From Polyangiaceae bacterium (GTDB lineage Bacteria > Myxococcota_A > Polyangia > Polyangiales > Polyangiaceae), in assembly GCA_025353725.1 (NCBI GenBank), contig JANXOF010000033.1:22757-86756 (forward strand): a stretch of DNA of 64,000 nt, read 5' to 3'. This document shows, piece by piece, positions 35,307 to 44,704 of the stretch. Below the pieces are notes generated by a model. That model saw only the letters and a list, made by a program, of their open reading frames with translations. It was not told where the DNA came from and did not search any database. Positions within the stretch are counted from its first letter, which is position 1. Each line of letters starts with the position of its first letter. The position numbers and the translations under genes are program-made.

Positions 35307-36218
35307 CTACTTCGCGAGCGTCGCAATCTCCGAGCCCACGCTCGCGATGGCACTCTCGACGGCGCCGTTGACGGCGCGATCTTGAAGCGCTTCGAGCTGC
35401 CGAGCCGCATTAAAGCCATTCGCCGGCGAAGCTGACGCGGAGGACAGAGACGAGTTGCGAAAGTTGGACGCCTGGGCCGACGGCGCGCCGTCGCTGGCCG
35501 AGGCTGAGCCCCCGATGGTCCCCTTCAAGATTTGCTGCGGTATGCGCCGAATCGAGAAATCCACGTGCGCCGAAACCACCACGCCGCCATCCGTCGCCAT
35601 CGACCGTGAAAGACGCGTGAGGTTTCCGTCGACGAGCAGAACGGGAATCTTTCGTGCAGCCGCGCGGCGAAGGACCCCTGCGTCGGCGGCTTCAAGAATC
35701 AGGGCGCCGCGAATCAGACTCGCCCTGGTACGGGCCGCCGTTCGCATCAGCGCGTCGAGGTCCGTGCGTTGTCCCGTGTTGTTTCGCATCGCGCCGAGCT
35801 GAACCACGTAACGCGCGGTCTCTACGCCCTTCAGCAGGTCAACGGCGGCGTCGCGAGATACGCGAAGCTTTTCGGCGGCGTCTTTCATGGAAGACTTCGC
35901 GCTCGGAAACGATTCCGTTCGCATGGCTTGCTGAAGTGCGGGCACGGCGTCTTTGTCACCGAGCGCCCCGAGCGACACGGCACACGCGACGCGGACGGCC
36001 GGATGAGGATCGCGGAGCCCGGCTTCGAGGTCTGCGCGCGCCGTCACGCCGCCCGCGCGGCCGAGTCGGAGAGCCGCTTGCACGCGCACACGAAAGTCGG
36101 TCGACTCGACGAGTTCGCGGTCGACGGCGAAAGCCTTCGAGTGGCCGAACGCCGTCAGCATAGCCACCGCAAAGAGCAGGCATCTCAGATGCCGCTGCAC
36201 GACCCGATGGGCGCTCAA
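35307..36218 (-). CDS. Exported HEAT-repeat protein
   Basis: A 303-residue protein with an N-terminal signal peptide (LLFAVAMLTAFGHSKAFA). Residues about 35-115 are HEAT/PBS-like helical repeats: VRVQAALRLGRAGGVTARAD and VRVACAVSLGALGDKDAVPA. The rest is a beta-rich region with LRRAAARKIPVLLVDGNLTR. The start codon is a TTG overlapping the stop of the upstream TlpA-type gene (TTGA at 36215-36218), so the pair is translationally coupled. HEAT repeats mediate protein binding; a scaffold role in the envelope is possible. Function is unknown. Confidence 0.7.
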   Translation of the reverse strand: MSAHRVVQRHLRCLLFAVAMLTAFGHSKAFAVDRELVESTDFRVRVQAALRLGRAGGVTARADLEAGLRDPHPAVRVACAVSLGALGDKDAVPALQQAMRTESFPSAKSSMKDAAEKLRVSRDAAVDLLKGVETARYVVQLGAMRNNTGQRTDLDALMRTAARTRASLIRGALILEAADAGVLRRAAARKIPVLLVDGNLTRLSRSMATDGGVVVSAHVDFSIRRIPQQILKGTIGGSASASDGAPSAQASNFRNSSLSSASASPANGFNAARQLEALQDRAVNGAVESAIASVGSEIATLAK

Positions 36219-36817
36219 AGGAGGCTCTTGAGCTCGGCCTCGACCTCAACCTCTTCGCCTTCGCGATAGCCGACATGAACAAACCGAATGACACCCTTCT
36301 TATCGACGATGAACGAAGACGGCATGGTGGGTGGACGCCACTTGTTTGCTATTTTCTTGTCAACGTCCCAGAAAAGCGGAAAATTCGCGCCGTACGCAGC
36401 GCCGAATTCCTTCAAGCCCTTCGGCTCGTCATCCTCACTGATAGCGACGACCTCGAGGCCCGACGCGGCGAACTTCACGCGAAGCGCTTCGAGCTTGGGG
36501 AACGACTTTTTGCACGGCTCGCACCACGTCGCCCAGAAGTCCACGAGGACGACTTTTCCGGTCGACTCTCCAAGGGAGAACTTGCCCTTGCCGTTGGCGC
36601 TCTCGGCGGTGAACTCAGGGGCGGGGTTATTGACTAAGTCATGCTTCGCGCCACGGCTGCCACCCGAAGGCGAAGACGTGGGCGACTCGGCAGACCCGAC
36701 CGCGCTATCGCAAGCCGAGCCAAACACGGCACCACATACGAAGACGCCGCTGACGCCCCTGAGCACCACGGTCGCTCCGAGGTACTTTTTACGGCGCGCG
36801 CGCAAGGCAAGCATCAT
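36215..36817 (-). CDS. TlpA-type thiol-disulfide lipoprotein
   Basis: A 200-residue thioredoxin-fold protein. The N-terminus has a hydrophobic stretch with GVFVCGAVFGSAC, compatible with a lipobox. The redox site is VVLVDFWATWCEPCKKSFPKL near residue 90, a WCxxC motif of TlpA/ResA proteins. KWRPPTMPSSFIVDKKGVIR near residue 157 supplies the conserved cis-Pro. Such proteins reduce disulfides outside the cytosol, for cytochrome c maturation or protein repair. It is coupled to the HEAT-repeat gene. The partner reductase is not in the window. Confidence 0.85.
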   Translation of the reverse strand: MMLALRARRKKYLGATVVLRGVSGVFVCGAVFGSACDSAVGSAESPTSSPSGGSRGAKHDLVNNPAPEFTAESANGKGKFSLGESTGKVVLVDFWATWCEPCKKSFPKLEALRVKFAASGLEVVAISEDDEPKGLKEFGAAYGANFPLFWDVDKKIANKWRPPTMPSSFIVDKKGVIRFVHVGYREGEEVEVEAELKSLL

Positions 36818-36934
36818 GGCATTCTACGGTATCAGAGCGGCAGGCAAGCGCGAGTGACTCCGTGCCTGCAGGGCGTCTTTACAGCTATGCGCGGGTCACC
36901 CGATACAGGCCACCGATCGCCGGCGAAAAAGCCG

Positions 36935-37747
36935 CTACTTCGTTTCGGAGCAGGTTTTCTTCCCTGCACTCGAAGTGCAAGATGTCCCCTTCGGGCAGTC
37001 GCCGTCAGCCTTGCACGGACGTCGGCAAACCGGAGGGACGAGCACGAATCCAGACGGACACACGCCCGACGTAGGTTGCACTTGAAGCACCGGAAGCGAG
37101 GTCGCCCTCACGACGACGCCAGCGTCTGGACTTACCGCGGGGGGAACTGCCGTGCCCGAATCGGGCCTCGCAGCGACCGCTAAGCCTGAATCGAGCGCAC
37201 CCGTGCCGCCTGCGTCGTTCTTCAACCCACCCGCGTCAGCGAGGGCTCCGACTTTACCCGCGACGCTACCGCCCAGACCACCGGCTACGACGGGAACGAC
37301 AGGCAGAACGGCTCCGGGCAACGCGAACGCTTCCGGCGCGATCCAACCGAGCAGCTTTGTGCCGTCTGCCGTAGTTGGGTCGTCGAAGCGCACAAGCACC
37401 GCGGTACTAAAGAATTTGGCAATCTTGACGACCGGGGTGCCCTTTGCGAGCGTCGCAACGTCGGCGCCGCTTGCGGGAAACGCCTTGGCCTTCGTCCCGT
37501 CTTTGCCAATCAAGGCAGGCTCGTCAGCGATTTTCGTCTCGCTCGCATACCGTAATACGTCTTTTTCGTTCTTCGCGCCGCTCCCCGACACGGCCACGGT
37601 AGGAGCGGTCGCGACGGACGACTCGTCGTCGGCGGCCAGGTCCTTCTTCTTTTTTAACAGTGCGCAACCGCTCAGAAGGGCACAGGAAAGAACGAGCGAG
37701 ACAACGGGGAAGAGCGTCGGAAATCGAGACTTTGCGAACATCATCAT
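36935..37747 (-). CDS. Cys-rich lipoprotein, paralogue 1
   Basis: About 270 residues with a signal peptide ending LLSGC, a lipobox, then KKKKD. A central segment (VVKIAKFFSTAVLVRFDD, then LLGWIAPEAF) resembles an SH3b-like barrel. A Pro/Ala/Asp-rich linker leads to a C-terminal Cys module CRRPCKADGDCPKGTSC with the C-x(n)-D-x-DC-x-x-G pattern seen in Dickkopf-like modules of myxobacterial surface proteins. The upstream paralogue is similarly built and ends three bases before the first ATG here; three consecutive ATG codons (37747, 37744, 37741) leave the start open. Function unknown; probably an envelope binding protein. Confidence 0.72.
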   Translation of the reverse strand: MMMFAKSRFPTLFPVVSLVLSCALLSGCALLKKKKDLAADDESSVATAPTVAVSGSGAKNEKDVLRYASETKIADEPALIGKDGTKAKAFPASGADVATLAKGTPVVKIAKFFSTAVLVRFDDPTTADGTKLLGWIAPEAFALPGAVLPVVPVVAGGLGGSVAGKVGALADAGGLKNDAGGTGALDSGLAVAARPDSGTAVPPAVSPDAGVVVRATSLPVLQVQPTSGVCPSGFVLVPPVCRRPCKADGDCPKGTSCTSSAGKKTCSETK

Positions 37748-37749
37748 CC

Positions 37750-38670
37750 TCACTTGCAAATGTCGCGGTTAGCCGCGCAAACCTTGGGTCCCGTGCAGTT
37801 CAAACACAGCGGCGACGCTGCGGGACACCCACCGATTCTCACGCAATTTCGATGGCAAAGGTTGTCTTTCACCAGCGTAAAGTCCGACGGACACTTGCCG
37901 TTTGTCGGCGCAAGAACGCCTACGCTAGCGGCCGGTTCCGCTGCGGTTGCGGGCACGACAGGAATCGCCGGAACGACGACCGGTGGCGGCGCGGAGGCAT
38001 CGACCGAGACGCGCGGCGCACCGACGACCGTGCAAACGGTGACGGCGTCGCCTTTGCCGCCGGTCGCAAGCAGCCTGTTCGCCGCCCCCTTGCACGCTTG
38101 TCCGTTCGCACAATCGCTATCAAGGGTGCAGACTTTCCCGCAAAACGGCGTATCGCCAATAAGTGCAGTTTCGGGCGCAGCGCATTTGACGAATGCGGTC
38201 CCTGCGTCGACCGGCGCTGTGAACGAGTCTTGATTTACCCAGCCCATGAGCCTTCGCTGGTCTTTCGGATTCGTGAATGCGACCAAAAAGAACTTGTCGC
38301 GCTGCGCCAATTCCGTGACGGAACCGCCTTTCGCGAGTGTCGCGACGACCTTTCCGATGCCAGGGATCTCGCGCACGTTGGTCACGCGTTGAAGTGTCCC
38401 GAGGACGTTTTCGAGCTTCTTCTCATCCGGGAAGCGCGACACATCGTTCTCATTGGCCGCCGTCGGAGTCACAACGGCATTCACGACCGGTGGTGGAGCG
38501 GCGTCGGCCTGCTCGGCCACCACCGGAGTTGCTTCCGCATCGGCCTCGCTTACGGCGCCGAGCTTCTTGGCCAGAAGGCCGCAGCCGCTCATCCAAACGA
38601 GCGAGACGAACGACACGAGCGCTAAGCCCGTCAGCTTCGAGAACCCAAGACTTCGGGTGGACGTCGGCAT
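37750..38670 (-). CDS. Cys-rich lipoprotein, paralogue 2
   Basis: A 306-residue lipoprotein: signal peptide ending in LVWMSGC, lipobox, then GLLAKKLG. The SH3b-like segment (VATLAKGGSVTELAQRDKFF, LMGWVNQDSF) parallels paralogue 1. Two Cys modules follow: FCGKVCTLDSDCANGQAC and, at the C-terminus, LCHRNCVRIGGCPAASPLC with a last CKxx-type end. The pairing of domains in the same order shows a tandem gene duplication, with extra Cys modules here. It is the upstream member of the pair and starts 59 bp after dapE. Role unknown. Confidence 0.72.
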   Translation of the reverse strand: MPTSTRSLGFSKLTGLALVSFVSLVWMSGCGLLAKKLGAVSEADAEATPVVAEQADAAPPPVVNAVVTPTAANENDVSRFPDEKKLENVLGTLQRVTNVREIPGIGKVVATLAKGGSVTELAQRDKFFLVAFTNPKDQRRLMGWVNQDSFTAPVDAGTAFVKCAAPETALIGDTPFCGKVCTLDSDCANGQACKGAANRLLATGGKGDAVTVCTVVGAPRVSVDASAPPPVVVPAIPVVPATAAEPAASVGVLAPTNGKCPSDFTLVKDNLCHRNCVRIGGCPAASPLCLNCTGPKVCAANRDICK

Positions 38671-38729
38671 TTGCGCCGGAGGCTATCAGGAAGATTCTTG
38701 CGGCCGAAAATTAACGGCAGGGGCCAGCG

Positions 38730-39839
38730 TCAACGCTCGCTGTCCACCGCAGAGAGCCAGCTAAAGAGAATGCGGTAGCCTTCAAAGAGGAGCGAAAGCT
38801 CCGTCGATTCGTTCTTTTGGTGCGCCTGGGCGTTCTCGCCGGGGCCGAAGTTGATCGCCGCCATGCCGAGCTGAGAAAACCGAGCTACGTCGGTCCACGC
38901 CTGTTTCGGCTCAATGCTACGAACGCCGGCTTCAATAAGCGCCTTGACGAGCGGATGCGACGCGTTCGGCATCGCAGCGGGCGCGAGGTCGGTGAATTGC
39001 ACATCGGCCTTGTCGCCCACGAGCGCAAGAACGTCTTGCTGTGCGACGGCAAGAGGCGTGTTCGGCGCAAAGCGATGATTCAGGTTCAACGTGAAGGCAT
39101 CGGGGACGACATTCCGACCGCGACCGCCGTTCGCGAGGGTTACCGTGGTCGTCGTGCGATAGAGAAGTCCGTCGATGTGATGCTCGATGGGCGCAAGGAC
39201 GGCGAGCCTATCGAGGAGCCCGGCGGCCTTTGTGATGGCGTTCTCGCCCTCCCACGGCCGCGCGCTGTGGCCGGTCCGACCATGAAACGTGACGGTCGCC
39301 TGAATCGACCCGCAACAACCGAGATGAAGGCGGTTATCGGACGGTTCGAGGCAAACGGCCAAGTCGGCCGTTTTGAGATCGGCGTCCTCGTCGAGCACGC
39401 GCCCTAGCTCGTTCTCGACGAACGACCCCTCCTCACGCGCGTAGAACACGAGTGTGACGTCGCAGCCCGCGAAGTCGCCTAGCGTCTCCGCGATGACAAT
39501 CATGACGGCGAGGCCGCTTTTCATGTCGGCTGCCCCGGCGCCGAAGCAGCGGCCGTGCTCGATACGCGCCGGACCGTTCTCCGTGCGCACGGTGTCGAGA
39601 TGCCCCGCCAGAACGATGTGCGGCCTGCCCGTCTCACGACCACGCACCAGAGGAACCACGATCGAATCTCCGTAGCGACGGATTGGACTCGCGAGATCGA
39701 GTCGCGCCAGACGCTCGGACACGGCGTCGCAGAGAGCTCTTTCATCGCCAATCGGAGACGCGATGGCGCAAAGCCAGAGAAGCGTCTCCTCGAGCGAAAT
39801 GGCCGTCGGCGTGCGCGTGGCGAGCGTCTCCATGGCCAT
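38730..39839 (-). CDS. dapE: Succinyl-diaminopimelate desuccinylase
   Basis: A 369-residue M20-type metallohydrolase. Metal-binding motifs are LAGHLDTVRTENGP near residue 78, GAADMKSGLAVM near residue 107, and YAREEGSFVENELG near residue 138; the dimerisation domain carries GRTGHSARPWEGENAI near residue 190, and the last His is in NFGPGENAQAHQKNEST near residue 335. It matches the actinobacterial-type DapE, giving LL-diaminopimelate for lysine and cell wall. It lies 28 bp after dapD on the same strand, so ndk-dapD-dapE form an operon. Confidence 0.88.
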   Translation of the reverse strand: MAMETLATRTPTAISLEETLLWLCAIASPIGDERALCDAVSERLARLDLASPIRRYGDSIVVPLVRGRETGRPHIVLAGHLDTVRTENGPARIEHGRCFGAGAADMKSGLAVMIVIAETLGDFAGCDVTLVFYAREEGSFVENELGRVLDEDADLKTADLAVCLEPSDNRLHLGCCGSIQATVTFHGRTGHSARPWEGENAITKAAGLLDRLAVLAPIEHHIDGLLYRTTTTVTLANGGRGRNVVPDAFTLNLNHRFAPNTPLAVAQQDVLALVGDKADVQFTDLAPAAMPNASHPLVKALIEAGVRSIEPKQAWTDVARFSQLGMAAINFGPGENAQAHQKNESTELSLLFEGYRILFSWLSAVDSER

Positions 39840-39867
39840 CTAAGCTACGCTTTCGTCGACGACGCCG

Positions 39868-40707
39868 TCAGACCGGAACGTTGAAATCGCGCAGAGCGGC
39901 GTTGAGGCTGACTTTGCGGTCGGTGCTCGCGGTTCGCTTTCCGATAATGAGCGCACATGGCACCCCGTACGAGCCTGCAGGAAAGGCCTTCATTCGCGTC
40001 CCCGGAATGACGACCGAGCGCGCCGGGACGCGCCCGCGATACTCCACCACGTCGGATCCGCTGACGTCGAGGATCACGGTCGAAGACGTGAGCACCACGC
40101 CCGTCCCGATGACCGCCTCTTGGCCCACGTGAACGCCCTCGACAATGACGACGCGCGAACCGATAAACGCGCCATCCTCCACAACCACGGGACTTGCGCC
40201 GGGTGGCTCCAGGACGCCGCCGATACCGACGCCCCCCGACAGGTGGCAATCGCGACCAATCTGCGCGCACGAACCGACCGTGGCCCATGTGTCGACCAGC
40301 GTGCCCGACCCGACCCGAGCCCCGATGTTCACGTACCCCGGCATGACAATGACGCCCGGTTCGCAAAAAGCACCAAACCGCACGACCCCCGGCGGGACGA
40401 CGCGGATCTTCTGCGCTGCGAGGTTCTTTTTGAGCGGAATCTTGTCATGAAACTCAAATGGACCGACCTCCAGCGTCTCCATCGCGCGGATGGCGAAGTA
40501 CAGAAGAATGGCCTCTTTGACCCACGCGTGCGTGATCCAAGCGGTTCCCTCGGGCGACCCCGGTTCGGGTGGTGACGCGACGCGAAGCCCGCCTCGATCG
40601 AGGTTGGCAATCGTTCGCTCCACCGCCGCGACGTGAACCGAGTCTTTCAACAAGGCGCGGTCCGCGAAAGCGGCCTCGATGAGCCCTCGGTCCTGCGGGT
40701 CGCTCAT
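39868..40707 (-). CDS. dapD: Tetrahydrodipicolinate N-succinyltransferase
   Basis: A 279-residue enzyme of the succinylase route to diaminopimelate. The left-handed beta-helix is visible as hexapeptide repeats from about residue 110 (VVRFGAFCEPGVIVMPGYVN, IGARVGSGTLVDTWATVGSC), with the catalytic GGVGIGGVLEPPGASPVV region. The start at 40707 gives MSDPQDRGLIEAAF; the frame is open 71 codons further upstream, overlapping ndk, but that part is unlike DapD. It lies four bases after ndk and just before dapE. Confidence 0.93.
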   Translation of the reverse strand: MSDPQDRGLIEAAFADRALLKDSVHVAAVERTIANLDRGGLRVASPPEPGSPEGTAWITHAWVKEAILLYFAIRAMETLEVGPFEFHDKIPLKKNLAAQKIRVVPPGVVRFGAFCEPGVIVMPGYVNIGARVGSGTLVDTWATVGSCAQIGRDCHLSGGVGIGGVLEPPGASPVVVEDGAFIGSRVVIVEGVHVGQEAVIGTGVVLTSSTVILDVSGSDVVEYRGRVPARSVVIPGTRMKAFPAGSYGVPCALIIGKRTASTDRKVSLNAALRDFNVPV

Positions 40708-40711
40708 GGGT

Positions 40712-41143
40712 TCAGCCGGCGACGGGAGCGACTTTGCTTGCAGGGAAAAAATAGCCGATTTCAACGCGGGCGTTTTCGGCAGAATCGGACCCGTGAACCG
40801 CATTTTCCCCGACGTTGCCGCCGTGAGCCTTCCGAATCGTACCCTCGGTCGCCTTTGCGGGGTCGGTCGCGCCCATGAGCTCGCGGTACTTGGCGACAGC
40901 GTCTTCCCGCTCGAGGACAACGACGAAAACGGGCGAGCGCGTCATGAACTCTACAAGCTCACCGAAAAACGGTCGGGCCTTGTGGACGGCGTAAAACCCC
41001 TCGGCGACCTTCCTGGAAAGCGGCATCCGCTCGCACGCCACGACGTCGAAGCCCGCGACCTCGAGCATTTGAAGAATCGCTCCCGCGCGCTTCTTTTCGA
41101 CAGCGTCCGGCTTGATGATGCAGAGGGTGCGTTCGACGGTCAT
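40712..41143 (-). CDS. ndk: Nucleoside diphosphate kinase
   Basis: A 143-residue kinase that balances nucleoside triphosphate pools. The start at 41143 gives MTVERTLCIIKPDAVEKK, the normal N-terminus. HKARPFFGELVEFMTRSPVF follows, and the catalytic His is in GNVGENAVHGSDSAENA near residue 118 (NAVHGSDS). Length is standard. It leads the operon ndk-dapD-dapE, with 200 bp of upstream sequence holding its promoter. Confidence 0.96.
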   Translation of the reverse strand: MTVERTLCIIKPDAVEKKRAGAILQMLEVAGFDVVACERMPLSRKVAEGFYAVHKARPFFGELVEFMTRSPVFVVVLEREDAVAKYRELMGATDPAKATEGTIRKAHGGNVGENAVHGSDSAENARVEIGYFFPASKVAPVAG

Positions 41144-41343
41144 GAAATTCTCGCTTCGCAAAGTGAAAGGAAAGAGTCGCGCTGCCAGCTCCGTGCGCCA
41201 TCGCACCGACGCTCGACGGCGAGCTAGGGCTTAGAAGGGGTGTGTTGAAAACTCAAGAAGTCCCGCACCTGCGCCGGAGGTGCTCACGGATGCCGACCGC
41301 CGCGCCGCATCGTTTTGTTCCAAAACTACGAAAGGACTCGGGT

Positions 41344-42078
41344 TCACGGCTCGAAGAAGTCCCCGCGCATTGCGGCGGCGAGCGTCGCCGTTTTGAATTC
41401 CCAAGCGATGGGTAGGAGCTGGTCCGCGACAACGCGCGTGACGTGCTGGCGCGCGAAGAGAATCATCGCGAAAAGCGAGCCGCCACCATAAGTTCCGCCG
41501 AGCCCAAACACAGTCCGCACATCGTGGGTCTCGACAAACTCCGTGTTGGGCACAATGAGTCGGTTCTGGTCGTCCACCGTCGTGCGAGCGTCGAAAACGT
41601 AGAAGGTACCGAGTCGTGAGGTCGCGACCGAATCGCGGCCAAACGTCGGCGTCGAAGGCCGAAACGACTCTACGCAACCGAGCTCGTTGAGCATCGCACT
41701 AATCATCGGCACGGCGCGCGCGGCAGCCAAGGAGGTCAGCGGCGTCGCGAGATAGCGCTGCGAGCGAGCGCGGTCGTTCCACGCTTCCATTCGACCGCGC
41801 GTCGCGATGAGCGTGAGCACGGGAGAATAGGCGTCGAGCGCGGCGTCCCCTTCGTAGACGAATCGCCCCGCGTGGGCCTGTTCGCGCTTCGGAAGCGCTC
41901 TGAAGGGTAAGATCGCGAACACACGTGCAAGCACGAGAGACTCTTCGAGCGCGTCGTAAACCGTTTCGACCCAAGCCTGGGCCGCCGACTCAAGCGTCGC
42001 GTTGCACGTCTTCAATCGACGACGGACCTCGGCTTGCAAGCGCGGCATTCCATCGAAAACGGCGGATGCGAGGTGCAC
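41344..42078 (-). CDS. Stand-alone sensory-domain-like protein, unknown function
   Basis: A 244-residue soluble protein with no signal peptide. It begins with a helical segment (LQAEVRRRLKTCNATLESAA) and continues into an alpha/beta domain with FYVFDARTTVDDQNRLIVP, FVETHDVRTVFGLGGTYGGG and LFAMILFARQHVTRVVADQL. From memory, this last part resembles a conserved module that precedes histidine kinase domains in some delta-proteobacteria (GG-Y-x-x-G-x-LFAVILFSR). No kinase is attached here. It may be a sensor that acts in trans. I am moderately confident of the gene and unsure of the role. Confidence 0.55.
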   Translation of the reverse strand: MHLASAVFDGMPRLQAEVRRRLKTCNATLESAAQAWVETVYDALEESLVLARVFAILPFRALPKREQAHAGRFVYEGDAALDAYSPVLTLIATRGRMEAWNDRARSQRYLATPLTSLAAARAVPMISAMLNELGCVESFRPSTPTFGRDSVATSRLGTFYVFDARTTVDDQNRLIVPNTEFVETHDVRTVFGLGGTYGGGSLFAMILFARQHVTRVVADQLLPIAWEFKTATLAAAMRGDFFEP

Positions 42079-42124
42079 GCGACGAGGCTATCAGCCTTTT
42101 CACGTGCCTCGAGACCGAGTGAGC

Positions 42125-42147
42125 AAAAAGGAAGCTCGGTCGCTTCC
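42125..42147 (-). terminator. Intrinsic terminator after sucD
   Basis: On the minus strand GGAAGC-gaccga-GCTTCC (42130-42147) is a perfect six-pair hairpin followed by five T (A-run at 42125-42129). It lies seven bases downstream of the sucD stop. Confidence 0.7.
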
Positions 42148-42153
42148 CGTCGA

Positions 42154-43056
42154 CTAGCTCATCATTGACTGAAGCGTTGTTGCCATATCACTCGGCGTCG
42201 GCGCAACCTTCGCCCCCGCTGCGACGAGCGCGTCGATCTTCGCCGAAGCCGTGCCCTTTCCGCCGGAAATAATCGCCCCGGCGTGACCCATTCGCTTGCC
42301 CGGCGGCGCCGTTGTGCCGGCGATAAACGCGGCGACTGGCTTCGTCATCTTCTCTTTGATGTACTGGGCGCCGCGCTCTTCGGCACCGCCACCGATTTCA
42401 CCGATCATGATGACGCCGTGCGTGTCGGGATCGGCTTGGAACAGCTCGAGTACGTCGACGAAATCCATCCCGGAAACAGGATCACCGCCAATGCCTACGC
42501 ACGTTGACTGACCAATACCGAGGGCCGTGAGCTGTCCGACAGCCTCGTACGTCAGCGTACCCGATCGGGACACAACACCGACATGGCCGGCCTTGTGAAT
42601 ATGACCAGGCATAATCCCGATCTTGCATTGGTCAGGCGTGATGACGCCAGGGCAGTTCGGTCCCACAAGGCGCGGAACGGGCTTTCCACTTGCGCGTGCT
42701 TCGGCCTGCATGGCCTCCAAAACACGGCGAACACCAAGCATGTCGACGACGGGAATGCCCTCGGTAATCGCGATGACAAGCTCGATACCCGCGCTGAGCG
42801 CTTCGAGAATGGCGTCCGCCGCGCCTGGCGGGGGAACGAAGATGACGGACGCGTTCGCCCCCGTGGCCTTCACGGCCTGATTCACGGTGTCGAAGACTGG
42901 GACCTTGCCCTCAAAAGTCTCGCCGCCGCGCGTCGGTGTCACGCCGCCGACGACGCGAGTTCCGTACTCGATCATCTGCTTCGCGTGGAACGAGCCCGCG
43001 CCGCCGGTGATGCCCTGAACGATAAGCTTCGTGTGTTTACCGACCAGAATACTCAC
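42154..43056 (-). CDS. sucD: Succinyl-CoA synthetase subunit alpha
   Basis: A 300-residue subunit that carries the phosphohistidine. The start is a GTG at 43056, giving [20 protein letters not shown], and overlaps the sucC stop (GTGA). The CoA-binding [18 protein letters not shown] is at residue 16, [12 protein letters not shown] near residue 125 and the phosphorylated His in [13 protein letters not shown] near residue 256. A longer upstream frame exists but is Arg-rich junk. Together with SucC it converts succinyl-CoA to succinate with ATP or GTP formation in the TCA cycle. Confidence 0.95.
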   Translation of the reverse strand: MSILVGKHTKLIVQGITGGAGSFHAKQMIEYGTRVVGGVTPTRGGETFEGKVPVFDTVNQAVKATGANASVIFVPPPGAADAILEALSAGIELVIAITEGIPVVDMLGVRRVLEAMQAEARASGKPVPRLVGPNCPGVITPDQCKIGIMPGHIHKAGHVGVVSRSGTLTYEAVGQLTALGIGQSTCVGIGGDPVSGMDFVDVLELFQADPDTHGVIMIGEIGGGAEERGAQYIKEKMTKPVAAFIAGTTAPPGKRMGHAGAIISGGKGTASAKIDALVAAGAKVAPTPSDMATTLQSMMS

Positions 43057-44261
43057 TTTGCACCTCCCGTAACGGCATCGACGATCTTCTTGGCGCCATC
43101 GGCCATCGTGGTCGCCGCCTGAATAGCGAGGCCGCTCTCGCTCAGAATTTTTCGACCGAGCTCGACGTTCGTTCCCTCGAGCCTGACGACGAGCGGCACC
43201 TTCAAGCCGAGCTCTTTCGCGGCCGCGACGACCCCGTTCGCGATGACGTCGCACTTCATGATGCCGCCGAAAATGTTGACGAAAATCGCCTTCACCTTCG
43301 GGCTTTTCAGGATCATGCTGAAGGCTTTCGTGACCTGCTCTTGCGTCGCGCCGCCCCCGACGTCGAGGAAGTTCGCGGGCGCGACGCCGTGGGCGCGACC
43401 GGCGTGCTTGATGATGTCCATCGTAGCCATCGCGAGGCCTGCGCCGTTCACGAGGCAGCCGACGTTGCCGTCAAGCGAGACGTAGTTGAGGCCGGCCTGA
43501 GCCGCCTCGAGCTCGATGGGGTCCTCCTCATCCTTGTCTTGCAGGTCGCTCCACGCTTTGTGGCGAAACGAGGCGTTGTCGTCGAAGGTGACTTTGGCGT
43601 CGAGCGCGACGACGTCCCCATTCTTGAGAATCGCGAGAGGGTTCACCTCAAGCAGCGAACAGTCTTCCTTGGTGAACGCTTCGTAGAGCGCGCTCATGAG
43701 GCGAACGAACTTTGCGACGGTCTCTTTACCGTACGTCATCAATCCGAGACCGAATGCGAGTTCGCGGGCCTGGAACGCGGAAAGGCCGACGATGGGGTCG
43801 ACGTAAACGGTGAGGATTTTCTCTGGCGTCTCCTCCGCGACCTTCTCAATCTCGACTCCGCCCTCCGTCGAAGCCATGAACGCAATGCGCCTCGAGTCGC
43901 GGTCGACGACCATGCCGAGGTACATCTCGGCCACCATCTCGAGACCCTGTTCGATATAAAGTCTTTTGACCTTTTGGCCCTCCGGGCCGGTCTGGTGCGT
44001 GACGAGTTGCATCCCGAGGATGGCCTCGGCGAGAACCTTTGCCTCCGACGCGCCGCCCTTCGCGACTTTGACTCCCCCGCCCTTACCGCGGCCGCCTGCG
44101 TGGATCTGCGCCTTGACCACGACGACGGGACTTCCCGTCTCCGTCGCGAGTTTCTTTGCGGCGGTCTCCGCCTCGGCGACGCTGAACGCGGGGTACCCCT
44201 TTGGAACGGGGACGCCGTACTTAGCGAAGATCTGCTTGCCCTGGTATTCGTGAATCTTCAC
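43053..44261 (-). CDS. sucC: Succinyl-CoA synthetase subunit beta
   Basis: A 402-residue ATP-grasp subunit. The GTG at 44261 gives [20 protein letters not shown], the standard start. [18 protein letters not shown] near residue 47 is the nucleotide-binding loop, LEVNPLAIL near residue 200 and [18 protein letters not shown] near residue 265 the CoA-side motif. GGGATQEQV and [17 protein letters not shown] follow. Its stop overlaps the GTG of sucD. It sits near malate dehydrogenase and a dicarboxylate transporter, giving a TCA-cycle neighbourhood, though the decayed nucleotidyltransferase module lies between. Confidence 0.96.
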   Translation of the reverse strand: MKIHEYQGKQIFAKYGVPVPKGYPAFSVAEAETAAKKLATETGSPVVVVKAQIHAGGRGKGGGVKVAKGGASEAKVLAEAILGMQLVTHQTGPEGQKVKRLYIEQGLEMVAEMYLGMVVDRDSRRIAFMASTEGGVEIEKVAEETPEKILTVYVDPIVGLSAFQARELAFGLGLMTYGKETVAKFVRLMSALYEAFTKEDCSLLEVNPLAILKNGDVVALDAKVTFDDNASFRHKAWSDLQDKDEEDPIELEAAQAGLNYVSLDGNVGCLVNGAGLAMATMDIIKHAGRAHGVAPANFLDVGGGATQEQVTKAFSMILKSPKVKAIFVNIFGGIMKCDVIANGVVAAAKELGLKVPLVVRLEGTNVELGRKILSESGLAIQAATTMADGAKKIVDAVTGGAK

Positions 44262-44455
44262 GAGGCGGACCGTAGCAAGCGTAGGCCCCGGAGGGGAACA
44301 ACCTTCGCGCATGACGTACACGTCGCCCTGCCGCGGTGGATCGCCCATCGAATGTCAGCGAACAGGCGCCGCCGCCCGACCGTGTGCGTCACATTCCACG
44401 TGGTCGTCGAGCGAGGCCGCGCCCACATTCCCACAAAAGTCGCTAGTATATAGCC

Positions 44456-44704
44456 ATGAGTGACGAGTATTTACCGAAGTCCGCGGCGGCTTGGATGGCG
44501 TAATGGAAGGCAGCCGGACGCGCACTCGAACGAATACGTGTGGCGGAACTCCGTAGTTTGGACGCTGCCGCGATGAACCGTGCAGCTTCGGTTTTGGATG
44601 CGCCGAAGACCGCCAATAACTATTCGGGCCTCATTGACCAACAGGCTTGGTTCATACGCAGCGTGTTGCACGACTCCGTGCGTCGACGTGCGGGGGACCG
44701 ATGA
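44456..44704 (+). pseudogene. Decayed first gene of a nucleotidyltransferase module
   Basis: Starting MSDEYLPKSAAAW, the frame meets an in-frame TAA at 44501-44503 and then continues open for 66 codons to a TGA at 44702-44704. Removing 12 bases around the stop (between two TGG triplets at 44492-44506) restores AAAWKAAGRALERIRVAEL, which reads as one uninterrupted small protein of about 78 residues. From memory, similar proteins sit directly upstream of small nucleotidyltransferase genes, as in toxin-antitoxin-like pairs. The TGA overlaps the ATG of the next gene (ATGA), as in an intact pair. I call it a pseudogene by the internal stop. Confidence 0.6.

Noticed and set aside
43341..44453. A 370-codon frame antisense to sucC
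   Set aside because: sucC is unambiguous; the frame exists only because stop codons are rare in this GC-rich strand.
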